Source: JBHIYN01 sp041984235 (GTDB lineage: Bacteria > Pseudomonadota > Gammaproteobacteria > Ga0077536). From it: 64,000 nt of DNA. The position numbers and the translations under genes are program-made. Numbering within the stretch: position 1 is the first letter of the stretch; each line of letters starts with the position of its first letter. The notes beneath the pieces were generated by a model. The model ran no database searches and had not been told where the DNA came from. It saw only the letters and a program-made list of their open reading frames with translations. Of this stretch, positions 34,226-42,038 are shown piece by piece. Location: contig JBHIYN010000001.1 of assembly GCA_041984235.1 (NCBI GenBank), positions 372,001-436,000 on the forward strand. The letters are read 5' to 3'.

Positions 34226-35080
34226 TCAGTCCTGCCGGCGCCCGTAGCGCTGCGCGAAGCCGAACACGTCGTCCGGGCAGACGTCGATACAGCGTCCGCA
34301 GTTGGTGCAGTCGCCGGACAGCACCAGGCGGCTGTCGTCACCGCGCCCGCGCAGCGCGGGCGTGATCACGTGCGGCTCCGGGCACACCTCGAAGCAGTCA
34401 CCGCAGTCGGTACAGGCTTCGCGCGCGCGCGCCGCCACGCGCAGCGGCGAGGTCGTGCCGAGCAGGCCGTAGAATGCGCCGACCGGGCACAGGTGCCCGC
34501 ACCAGCCACGGCGGCTGACCAGCAGGTCGAAGACGAACACTGCCACCACGATGGTCCAGGCCAGGCCCATGCCGAAGACCAGCGCGCGCTGCACCATGGT
34601 CACCGGGTTGACCAGCTCCCAGGCGATACCGCCGGTGAGCGCCGAGACCACCAGGCTCATCGCCACCAGCCACAGTCGCAGGCTGCGCTGCGGCCGCCAG
34701 CCCGGCGGGATGCCGAGCTTCTCGCGGCACCAGTGCGCGCAGTCGGTAATGACGTTGACCGGGCACACCCAGGAGCAGAACACGCGGCCGCCGACCAGCC
34801 AGTAGAAAGCGGCGACCAGCACCGCGCCGATCAGCGCGGTGGCGGCGAGCGAGCCGGTCGCGAGCAGCGACTGCACGGCGATGAAGGGATCGGTCAGAGG
34901 CACCAGGCCGAACCAGTTGCTCGACGCGAGATTGCCGCGCGCCCACCAGACGTCGAACCAGGGTCCGAGCAGGAACAGCCCGAGCAGGCCGAACTGGCTC
35001 ACGCGCCGCAGCAGCAGCCAGCGCTGGCGCAGCAGCCACGGGCGCGCCGGCGCGCGGTCGGAGGGCGCGGTCGGGTTCAT
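34226..35080 (-). CDS. napH: NapH-like membrane ferredoxin
   Basis: The 284-residue protein has about four transmembrane helices, two CxxxCP motifs (FCSWVCPV and WCGHLCPV) at membrane ends, and two 4Fe-4S ferredoxin clusters at the C-terminus (CTDCGDCFEVCP and CTNCGRCIDVCP). In nitrate reductase systems NapH takes electrons from quinol and passes them through NapG to NapC/NapB. The start is 16 bases after the napG-like gene. No other nap gene is in the window. Confidence 0.88.
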   Translation of the reverse strand: MNPTAPSDRAPARPWLLRQRWLLLRRVSQFGLLGLFLLGPWFDVWWARGNLASSNWFGLVPLTDPFIAVQSLLATGSLAATALIGAVLVAAFYWLVGGRVFCSWVCPVNVITDCAHWCREKLGIPPGWRPQRSLRLWLVAMSLVVSALTGGIAWELVNPVTMVQRALVFGMGLAWTIVVAVFVFDLLVSRRGWCGHLCPVGAFYGLLGTTSPLRVAARAREACTDCGDCFEVCPEPHVITPALRGRGDDSRLVLSGDCTNCGRCIDVCPDDVFGFAQRYGRRQD

Positions 35081-35096
35081 GGCAGCGGCGCGTGGC

Positions 35097-35774
35097 TCAG
35101 GCGAGGTCGTGACCGACGTCGCGCTCGAGCAGGTCGCGCGGCAGGACCTTGATCGCGGCGTCCGGGTAGATGCAGTCCTTCTCGCACTTGCCGCAGCCGG
35201 TGCAGTGATCGCGGTGCACGGTCGGCACGAAGTAGACGCGGCCGTGCTCCTGCTTGAGCTCCATGGTGATCGCCTCGTCCTTGATCGGACAGGCGAAGTA
35301 GCAGGCGCGGCAGTTGCCTAGCCCGGTAATGCTATAGCAGGTGTCGGTGCCGGTGACCACGGCCACGCCCATGTCGGCATCGCGGATATCGGTCAGGTCC
35401 TTGCTCAGGGCGTCGGTCGGGCAGGCCGCGGCGCAGGGGATGTCCTCGCACATCTCGCACGGCACCTCGCGCGCGACGAAGTACGGCGTCCCGGTGGCGA
35501 GCGGCTCGCCGAAGCGCGCCAGCCGCAGGGTGTCGTAGGGGCAGTCGCGCACGCACAATCCGCAGCGCACGCAGGCGCCGAGGAAGTCGTCTTCGTCGAT
35601 GGCGCCGGGCGGCCGGATCGCCGAAACCGGCTGCGAGCGGGCCTGCTCGCCGTAGCTGCCGAGCAGCAGTCCGACCAGGCTGACCGCGCCGGCCGCCTGC
35701 GATGTGCGCGCGAGAAAGCGCCGGCGGTCCGCCGCGTAGCCCGGGTAGCGCCTGTCTTCGCCATGCTCGCTCAT
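35097..35774 (-). CDS. napG: NapG-like periplasmic ferredoxin
   Basis: This 225-residue protein has a twin-arginine signal (DRRRFLART at 16-24). It has four cysteine clusters (CVRCGLCVRDCP, CEMCEDIPCAAACP, CRACYFACP, CTGCGKCEKDC), enough for four 4Fe-4S centres. It pairs with the membrane protein encoded just downstream. NapG/MauM-type proteins relay electrons from quinol to a periplasmic acceptor. The acceptor is not encoded nearby. Confidence 0.88.
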   Translation of the reverse strand: MSEHGEDRRYPGYAADRRRFLARTSQAAGAVSLVGLLLGSYGEQARSQPVSAIRPPGAIDEDDFLGACVRCGLCVRDCPYDTLRLARFGEPLATGTPYFVAREVPCEMCEDIPCAAACPTDALSKDLTDIRDADMGVAVVTGTDTCYSITGLGNCRACYFACPIKDEAITMELKQEHGRVYFVPTVHRDHCTGCGKCEKDCIYPDAAIKVLPRDLLERDVGHDLA

Positions 35775-36085
35775 CGCGCATACGCTACCACAGGCAGCGT
35801 TGCCGGCAAGCGCCGCCGGGCTGTCGTACGGTGGCGACGGACTGCCGCGTGGCAGGCCGTGAACACTCGCAACTACAGTGGGAAATCAATGACTAACGGT
35901 CTGGCCCGCGAGAGGTACGAAACTTGCTACAGATCGGACCTGTCATTCACCCAGGCACTGCCCATGACCACTTATGCACGTTGCGCGGCGGGTCGTTTCG
36001 GCACGCTGGCCGCCTGCGGCCTCAAGCGCCGGCGCGATCACTGGCGGCGCTGGCTGGGGCGCGCGCACCGCGGCTGAGCGCGCGC
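35775..36085. other. Stretch without a supported gene; possible 63-codon ORF
   Basis: This 311-base stretch separates the napG-like gene from a small gene on the minus strand. On the plus strand an ATG at 35889 opens 63 codons ending at 36077. A later ATG (35964) gives 37 codons of Arg-rich sequence (LKRRRDHWRRWLGRAHRG at the end). Neither has a good ribosome site. Local composition is less G/C-rich than genes around it. It may hold promoters for both sides. Confidence 0.3.
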
Positions 36086-36328
36086 TCACACGCCGAAGCG
36101 TTCACGGAAGGCGTGGATCTCCTGCAGCACGGCTGCGCTGGTCGCGGTGGTGTCGACACGCGCGAAGATCCCACGCAGGACCTCGCGTTCCTCGTCGTCG
36201 ATGACCCCGTCCGAGAGCACCAGGTGCTCCATGAAGCGCAGCTCGTCCGCATCGATGACCCCGTCGTTGGCGAACACGACCAGGAAAGAATAGCGCTCCA
36301 GGGCGCCCGCGCCCGACGACTCGTGCAT
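36086..36328 (-). CDS. Small TerB/EF-hand-like protein
   Basis: From the ATG at 36328 (preceded by GGGAG nine bases away) the protein has 80 residues. It has two helical repeats, FANDGVIDADELRFMEHLV and LSDGVIDDEEREVLRGIF. The D-G-V-I-D-x-x-E pattern resembles both EF-hand loops and TerB-like small alpha domains. No enzymatic motif is visible. An in-frame ATG upstream would add 27 residues but lacks a ribosome site. Its function is unknown. Confidence 0.6.
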   Translation of the reverse strand: MHESSGAGALERYSFLVVFANDGVIDADELRFMEHLVLSDGVIDDEEREVLRGIFARVDTTATSAAVLQEIHAFRERFGV

Positions 36329-36407
36329 CGCTGAATCTCCCAAGTGCGGCGCTATTGTAGCGGTTAATGCGCTAAGCTTTGCCGCCCAGCCAGCCACGGA
36401 GCCAGCC

Positions 36408-37613
36408 ATGAACGACGCTGCCGGCCTTGCCGCCGCCCCCGGTCACGCCGAACTGGTCAGCCGCGTGCGCGGGCTGGAGGCCGTGATCCGGGCCGAAGCG
36501 GAGATCGGCGAGCGCGAGCGGCACATGAGTGACACCCTGTTCGCGGCCTTCGCCGAGGCCGGTATCTGGCACATGCTCACCCCGCGCGAGCTGGGCGGCT
36601 CGGAGCTCGCCTTTTCCGACGCCCTCGACGTCGCCGAGCGCGTCGCAACGGTCGATGGCGCCAGCGGCTGGTGCGTGATGGTCGGCGGCGTCCAGCACGG
36701 CAGCTGCGGCTCGCTGATCAGTGATGGCGGCTGCCGGCAGGTGTTCGCCGCCGGCACCGCGACCAATATCGCCGGTCAGGGCATTCCGCGCGGGGTCGCG
36801 CGCAAGGTCGACGGCGGCTACATGATCCGCGGCGACTGGAGCTACGGCAGCGGCATCTGGCACGCCAACTGGATTCACAGCGGCTGCGTGCTGATGGAGG
36901 ACGGCAAGCCGCTGCTCGACGACCACGGTGCGCCGGTGGTGCTCATTACCTACGTGCCGCGCACGGCCATCACGCTCAAGGACAACTGGGACGTGATGGG
37001 GCTGCGTGGTACCGGCAGCTTCGATTACTCGCTCGACGAGGAGTACTTCGTCGAAGACGACCTGAGCTACGTCTACAGCAAGAACAGCGTCGAGCGCGGC
37101 GGCTGGCAGTACTCGCTCGGCATCGTCGGTTTCACCGCCTGGGGGCACACCTCGTTCGCGCTCGGCGTCGGGCGCCATGCGCTCGACGAGGTGGCCGCCA
37201 TTGCGCGCGAGAAGGGTGGGCCGTTCGGGCTGCTCGCCGACGGTCCCAGCTTCCAGGAGAAGTACGCGCGCGCCGAGGCCAAGTATCGCGCCGCACGCGC
37301 GCTGGTCTACCAGGCCTGGAACGACCTCGACGAGACCCTGGCGCGCGAGGAACCCGCCAGCCTCGAACAAATCGCGTTGATCAAGCTCGCCTTCCGTTAT
37401 TCACACGAAGTGATGTCGGAGGTCTGTACGTTCGCCTACAACGGCGGCGGCGGCGTTGCGCTGCGCCAGAGCGCCCTGCAGCGCTGTTACCGTGACCTGC
37501 ACGCCGGCCTGCAGCACGTGCTGCTGTCGGACCCGATCATGGCCGATTGCGGCCGGGTCCTGATGGGTCACGTGCCCGACGGCGCCCAATTCCAGTTGCT
37601 CGGTCTGCACTAG
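36408..37613 (+). CDS. Acyl-CoA dehydrogenase-fold flavin monooxygenase (HsaA/HpaH-like)
   Basis: The 401-residue protein of the acyl-CoA dehydrogenase superfamily lacks the catalytic Glu of dehydrogenases. It has the group's N-terminal helix (ERHMSDTLFAAFAEAGIWHMLTPRELGGSEL) and the DNWDVMGLRGTGSFDYS motif of two-component FMN/FAD-dependent hydroxylases such as HsaA and DszC-like enzymes. It would need a separate flavin reductase, not seen nearby. The gene is followed on the same strand by an SDR and an MDR oxidoreductase. Confidence 0.82.
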   Translation: MNDAAGLAAAPGHAELVSRVRGLEAVIRAEAEIGERERHMSDTLFAAFAEAGIWHMLTPRELGGSELAFSDALDVAERVATVDGASGWCVMVGGVQHGSCGSLISDGGCRQVFAAGTATNIAGQGIPRGVARKVDGGYMIRGDWSYGSGIWHANWIHSGCVLMEDGKPLLDDHGAPVVLITYVPRTAITLKDNWDVMGLRGTGSFDYSLDEEYFVEDDLSYVYSKNSVERGGWQYSLGIVGFTAWGHTSFALGVGRHALDEVAAIAREKGGPFGLLADGPSFQEKYARAEAKYRAARALVYQAWNDLDETLAREEPASLEQIALIKLAFRYSHEVMSEVCTFAYNGGGGVALRQSALQRCYRDLHAGLQHVLLSDPIMADCGRVLMGHVPDGAQFQLLGLH

Positions 37614-37703
37614 CAGCCGGTAACATCGGCGGCTAGTGCTGCGCGGGGGAGTCAGCGCGGCGGCCGCTTCACCCCCACGTCTTTCCCGGAGGATTACACC
37701 GCC

Positions 37704-38486
37704 ATGCTCTCCCAACGTACCGCGCTCGTCACCGGCTCCACCAGCGGCATCGGACTCGGCATCGCCGAGCAGCTCGCCACTGCCGGTGCCAACGTCACCA
37801 TCAACGGCATCGTCGACGCCGCCGAGCTCGAGAAGATCCTCGCCCGACTCGACGGCCTCGGCTCCGGCAAGGTCGAGTTCGGCGACGCCGACATGCGCGA
37901 CGGCGCGGCGGTGCGCGCGCTGGTCGAGGACGTCGCCGCCCGCCACGGCGGTCTCGACATCCTGGTCAACAACGCCGGCATTCAGCACGTCGCGCCGGTC
38001 GAGGAGTTCCCGGTCGAGAAGTGGAACGACATCATCGCGATCAACCTGTCTTCGGCTTTTCATGCGAGCGCGGCGGCGATCCCGCACATGAAGCGCGGCG
38101 GCTTCGGCCGCATCATCAACATGGGCTCGGCGCACGCGCTGGCGGCCTCGCCGTTCAAGGCCGCCTACGTAGCGGCCAAGCACGGCATCGCCGGGCTGAC
38201 CAAGACCATCGCGCTGGAGCTTGCCGAGCACGGCGTGACCTGTAACGCGATTTGCCCCGGCTACGTGCTGACGCCGCTGGTCGAGCGCCAGATCCCGGAC
38301 ACCGCGAAGGCGCGCGGCATTAGCGAGGACGAGGTCAAGCGCGACGTCATCCTTGCCGCCCAGCCGACCAAGGAGTTCATCTCCATCGAGCAGGTCGCGA
38401 GCCTCGCACTCTACCTGTGCCAGGACGCCGCCTCCCAGATCACGGGCACCACGCTCTCGATCGACGGCGGCTGGACGGCCAAGTAA
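37704..38486 (+). CDS. 3-hydroxybutyrate dehydrogenase-like SDR
   Basis: This 260-residue classical SDR has the cofactor motif TGSTSGIGLGIA, NNAGIQ, and Ser142 with YVAAKHG (Tyr155 and Lys159). Its C-terminal lid, CPGYVLTPLVERQIPD...AAQPTKEFISIEQVA, is the hallmark of D-3-hydroxybutyrate dehydrogenases. It likely oxidises 3-hydroxybutyrate with NAD, for example from polyhydroxybutyrate. A GGAGG lies before the ATG at longer than usual spacing. Confidence 0.85.
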   Translation: MLSQRTALVTGSTSGIGLGIAEQLATAGANVTINGIVDAAELEKILARLDGLGSGKVEFGDADMRDGAAVRALVEDVAARHGGLDILVNNAGIQHVAPVEEFPVEKWNDIIAINLSSAFHASAAAIPHMKRGGFGRIINMGSAHALAASPFKAAYVAAKHGIAGLTKTIALELAEHGVTCNAICPGYVLTPLVERQIPDTAKARGISEDEVKRDVILAAQPTKEFISIEQVASLALYLCQDAASQITGTTLSIDGGWTAK

Positions 38487-38522
38487 CCGCGCCCGCAGGG
38501 CGACTGATCCCAAGGAGCTTCC

Positions 38523-39527
38523 ATGAAAGTCATCGAACTGGGCGATCCCGCGACGCTCGACACCCTCAAGCTGGCCGAGCGCGACGACCCGCAGCCGGCC
38601 GCTGGCGAGATCTGCGTGCGCGTGCGCGCCAACTCGCTCAACTACCACGACTACGCCGTGGTCAGCGGCATGCTGCCGGCGCCGGCCGGTCGGATTCCGA
38701 TGTCGGACGGCGCCGGCGAGATCGCCGCCATCGGCGCCGGGGTCGAGGGCTGGGCGGTCGGCGACCCGGTCATGTCGACCTTCTTCCCGCACTGGCCGGC
38801 GGGCCCGGCGGTGGCGGATTGCCTGCACGGCGTGCCCGGCGACCACGTCGACGGCTTCGCCGCCGAGTACGTGTGCGTGCCGGCGTCGGCCGTCACGCGC
38901 ATCCCCGCGGACTACAGCATGGAAGAGGCGGCGACGTTGCCGTGTGCGGCGTTGACCGCGTGGCGCGCCCTGTTCGTCGAGGGCCGGGTCGAGCCCGGCC
39001 AGTGGGTGCTGACCCAGGGCAGCGGCGGCGTGTCGGTGTTCGCCCTGCAACTGGCCAAGGCCGCCGGTGCGCGGGTCATCGCGACCTCGTCCTCGGCGGC
39101 CAAGCTCGAGCGCCTCGCCGCGCTCGGCGCAGACCATCTCATCAACTACCGCGAGACCCCCGAGTGGGGCGTGCGCGCGTTCGAGCTGACCGGCGGCCGT
39201 GGTGTCGACACGGTGGTCGAGATCGGCGGCTCAGGCACCCTGCCGCAGTCGATCGAGGCGGTGCGGGTCGGTGGCCACATCTCGCTCATCGGCGTGCTCG
39301 CCGGCTGGGGCGGCGAGGTGCCGACCGCGGCGCTGATGTGGAAGAACGTGCGCCTGGTCGGGGTCACGGTCGGATCGATTGCCGATCAGTGCGCGATGGT
39401 GGATGCGCTCGAAACGAACGGCATACGCCCGGTCATCGACCGTACCTTCCCGCTCGCCGAGACCGCCGACGCCTTCCGCCACCAGGCCAGCGGACAGCAC
39501 TTCGGGAAGATCTGCGTCAGCGTGTGA
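38523..39527 (+). CDS. NAD(P)-dependent MDR alcohol dehydrogenase / quinone reductase-like
   Basis: This 334-residue medium-chain dehydrogenase has the GroES-like N-terminus (NSLNYHDYAVVSG) and a Rossmann domain (VLTQGSGGVSVFALQLAKAAGARVI). The catalytic-zinc Cys at the usual position is Asn-Ser-Leu-Asn, so it belongs with zinc-independent family members. Substrate is unknown. An AAGGAG ribosome site lies five bases before the ATG. It is 36 bases downstream of the SDR. Confidence 0.85.
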   Translation: MKVIELGDPATLDTLKLAERDDPQPAAGEICVRVRANSLNYHDYAVVSGMLPAPAGRIPMSDGAGEIAAIGAGVEGWAVGDPVMSTFFPHWPAGPAVADCLHGVPGDHVDGFAAEYVCVPASAVTRIPADYSMEEAATLPCAALTAWRALFVEGRVEPGQWVLTQGSGGVSVFALQLAKAAGARVIATSSSAAKLERLAALGADHLINYRETPEWGVRAFELTGGRGVDTVVEIGGSGTLPQSIEAVRVGGHISLIGVLAGWGGEVPTAALMWKNVRLVGVTVGSIADQCAMVDALETNGIRPVIDRTFPLAETADAFRHQASGQHFGKICVSV

Positions 39528-39545
39528 ACGTGCGCGCGGCGCGGC

Positions 39546-40925
39546 TCACACCGCGGTGCGCGCGATCTCGCTGATGACCTGCTCGAGGTGACGCAGGGTG
39601 CGGCAGGGCTCGACCCGGTCGCAGCAGGCGCCGAGGCGCTGCATCTCGGAGTCGCCCGAGTTCCAGAATGCGCGCGGCTCGGGATTCAGCCACAGCACGC
39701 GCCGCGCACGCTCGTGGATGCGGCGCAGCGCGCGGTGCCCGGGATCGCCGTAATTGGAGCGCGCGTCGCCCAGGATCAGCACCGTGGTGCGCTGGTCGAT
39801 GTCGTCCAGGGTCAGGCGTTCCAGCTCGGACAGCGCGCCGCCGTAGTCGGTCGAGCCCATGCCCCAGGTGTTGATGGTCTCGGTCAGCGCGTCCTCCACC
39901 TGGCGGGTCTCGAACAGCTCCGTGACCTCGCCGAGGTAGTTGGAGAAGGCGAACGCGCGCACCCGCGGGATGACCTCGTGGACGCTGTAGAGGAACAGCA
40001 GCAGGAAGCGCGCGACCTGCGCCACCGAGCCGGAGACGTCGCACACGGCGACGACCTTGGGGCGATCGACCCGCACCTTCTTCCACACCGTGTCGAAGAG
40101 CAGGCCGTCGTACTCGATGTTGCGCCGGATGGTGCGGCGGACGTCGAGCTGACCGCGGCGCGAGACGTGGCGGCGCCGCGCGTGCAGGGCGACCAGGCGC
40201 TTGGCGAGCTTGCGTACCAGCTCGTGCATGACCTTGAAGTCGCGCATCTCGATGCGCGCCAGCGGCGTGCGCTGCAGGACTTCCTCGCGCAGCTGCTGCG
40301 CGGCGTTGGCGGTGTAGAGCAATAATTCCTTGTCGACCAGCGCGGCGACATCCTCGGTCAGCCGGGCGCGCGCCTGGCGCAGCCGCTCGGCGCGCGGGTC
40401 ATCCTCGTCGGCGCGCAGCAGGCGATAGAGGGTGTCGTCCACCGCCTCGATGCCGATTTGCTCGAGGATGCGGCGGATGTACATGCCACGCTGGGTGAAC
40501 AGGCGGATGTTCTGCAGCTGCACCTGGCGCGCGGCGCCGGCGACGAGCTGCTGCAGGGCGCTGCCGTCGCCGCGCTCCAGCAGGTCCGTCAGTGCGTCAC
40601 CACCACCGGAGCCGCTGCCCGTGCCGCCACCGGCCGCCTCGCCGCCGCCGCCTTCGGCGCCGGGGTCGTCTCCGGGTTCCGCCTGCGCTTCCATGCTGTC
40701 GCCCGCGGCCGGCGCGGCGGCGAAGTAGGCCTCGAAGGTCTCGTCGAAGCGCAGCTTGTCGTCGGCGCTCTTGGCCAGCACCTGCGACAGCGCGTCCTTG
40801 AGCAGGGTGCGCTCGTTGAAGCCGACCGTCTCCAGTGTGGCCGCGGCGTCGATGCTCTCGGCAGTGGACACACGCACGTCGGCCGCGCGCAGCGCCTTGA
40901 TGAAGTCGCTCAGTACCTGGGTCAC
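39546..40925 (-). CDS. VWA-domain protein (CoxE-like)
   Basis: The 459-residue protein has an acidic, Gly-rich low-complexity stretch at about 75-110 and a C-terminal von Willebrand A domain. Its MIDAS motif is complete (Asp296-x-Ser298-x-Ser300 in CDVSGS). CoxE-type proteins act with a MoxR ATPase in metal-enzyme maturation, as encoded just upstream. The start is GTG at 40925, 10 bases after moxR. No CO dehydrogenase genes are near. Confidence 0.88.
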   Translation of the reverse strand: MTQVLSDFIKALRAADVRVSTAESIDAAATLETVGFNERTLLKDALSQVLAKSADDKLRFDETFEAYFAAAPAAGDSMEAQAEPGDDPGAEGGGGEAAGGGTGSGSGGGDALTDLLERGDGSALQQLVAGAARQVQLQNIRLFTQRGMYIRRILEQIGIEAVDDTLYRLLRADEDDPRAERLRQARARLTEDVAALVDKELLLYTANAAQQLREEVLQRTPLARIEMRDFKVMHELVRKLAKRLVALHARRRHVSRRGQLDVRRTIRRNIEYDGLLFDTVWKKVRVDRPKVVAVCDVSGSVAQVARFLLLFLYSVHEVIPRVRAFAFSNYLGEVTELFETRQVEDALTETINTWGMGSTDYGGALSELERLTLDDIDQRTTVLILGDARSNYGDPGHRALRRIHERARRVLWLNPEPRAFWNSGDSEMQRLGACCDRVEPCRTLRHLEQVISEIARTAV

Positions 40926-40935
40926 GCCGCTTGCG

Positions 40936-41883
40936 TCAGCCGGCCTTGAGGGCGCCGCGCGTCAGTACCGGGACCTCGGCGTCGACGTGCTCGATGTCGT
41001 CCTGGAACTTGAGCAGCACGTTCAGCGTCGAGCGCACCAGTGCGGTATCGAGCTCGTTGGCGTGCAGCAGCAACAGGGTGCGCGCCCAGTCGATGGTCTC
41101 GCTCACCGCGGGCACCTTCTTCAGGTCGAGCTCGCGCAGGGACTGCACGAAGGCGACGAGCTGGCCGCGCAGGCGCGCTTCCAGCTCCGGTACCCGCGAT
41201 TCGATAATGCGTTGTTCGAGCTTGCTGTCCGGGAACGGGATGTAGAGGTGCAGGCAGCGGCGCTTGAGTGCGTCACCGATTTCGCGCGTGTTGTTCGAGG
41301 TCAGGAACACCAGCGGTGGCTGCTTGGCACGCACCGTGCCGATTTCCGGGATCGATATCTGGTAGTCCTGCAGCAGTTCCAGCAGGAACGCTTCGAATTC
41401 GTGATCGGACTTGTCGATCTCGTCGATCAGCAGGACCGCGCCGTGCTCTGCCCACAGCGCCTTGAGCAGCGGACGCGGCTCGAGGAACTCCTCGTTGAAG
41501 AAGGTGTCGTCGAACTCGTGCAGTCGATCGATCGATTCCTTCAGGCCGCGCGCGCCCTGCATGAGGTCGCCGAGCTTCTCTTTCAGCACCTGGGTATAGA
41601 GCAGCTGCTTGCCGTACTTCCATTCGTAGAGCGCCTTGGCCTCGTCCAGGCCTTCGTAGCACTGCAGGCGGATCAGTGGCTTGTCGAAGAGCTGCGCGGC
41701 GGCGTTGGCGAGCTCGGTCTTGCCGACCCCGGGCGGTCCTTCGACCAGCACCGGCTTGTGCAGCGCGCGGGCAAGGTAGACGACGGTCGCGATGGCGTCG
41801 CTGGCGATGTAGCCGGAGGCGCCCAGGCCGTGGCCGAGTTCGTCGATGGCGGCGCGGGCGGGGGAGGTTGAAGGTGCGCTCAC
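40936..41883 (-). CDS. MoxR-family AAA+ ATPase
   Basis: The 315-residue AAA+ protein has Walker A GPPGVGKT (49-56), LLIDEIDKSD as Walker B, and the MoxR features FLTSNNTREIGDALKRRC and PFPDS. The GTG at 41883 follows an AAGGAG site, so it is preferred to an upstream frame that runs through a repeat element. It forms a chaperone pair with the VWA protein downstream. The client enzyme is unknown. Confidence 0.9.
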   Translation of the reverse strand: MSAPSTSPARAAIDELGHGLGASGYIASDAIATVVYLARALHKPVLVEGPPGVGKTELANAAAQLFDKPLIRLQCYEGLDEAKALYEWKYGKQLLYTQVLKEKLGDLMQGARGLKESIDRLHEFDDTFFNEEFLEPRPLLKALWAEHGAVLLIDEIDKSDHEFEAFLLELLQDYQISIPEIGTVRAKQPPLVFLTSNNTREIGDALKRRCLHLYIPFPDSKLEQRIIESRVPELEARLRGQLVAFVQSLRELDLKKVPAVSETIDWARTLLLLHANELDTALVRSTLNVLLKFQDDIEHVDAEVPVLTRGALKAG

Positions 41884-41897
41884 GGGATCTCCTTGAT

Positions 41898-42038
41898 CAG
41901 GGTGATGCAGAACTACTGCGGAGGCCGTGGGCGGCGTTGCGGGCTCGCCTGCGGTCCTCATTTATCGATATAAACTCCGGTCCTCGGCTCGCCCGCGCCT
42001 TGCCCCCGGCCTTCCTCGCTACGTTCTGCATCACCCTG
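41898..42038 (-). repeat. Dispersed ~111-bp unit inside a perfect 16-bp inverted repeat (copy A)
   Basis: CAGGGTGATGCAGAAC (41898-41913) and its exact reverse complement (42023-42038) bound 141 bp. The unit itself is 41913-42023, read on the minus strand. Its ends match copy B at 2561-2672 perfectly over 18 and 16 bases, with scattered similarity between. The centre is AT-rich around TATCGATA. The element fills exactly the gap between the amidase stop codon (42039) and the moxR ribosome site. Confidence 0.8.
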
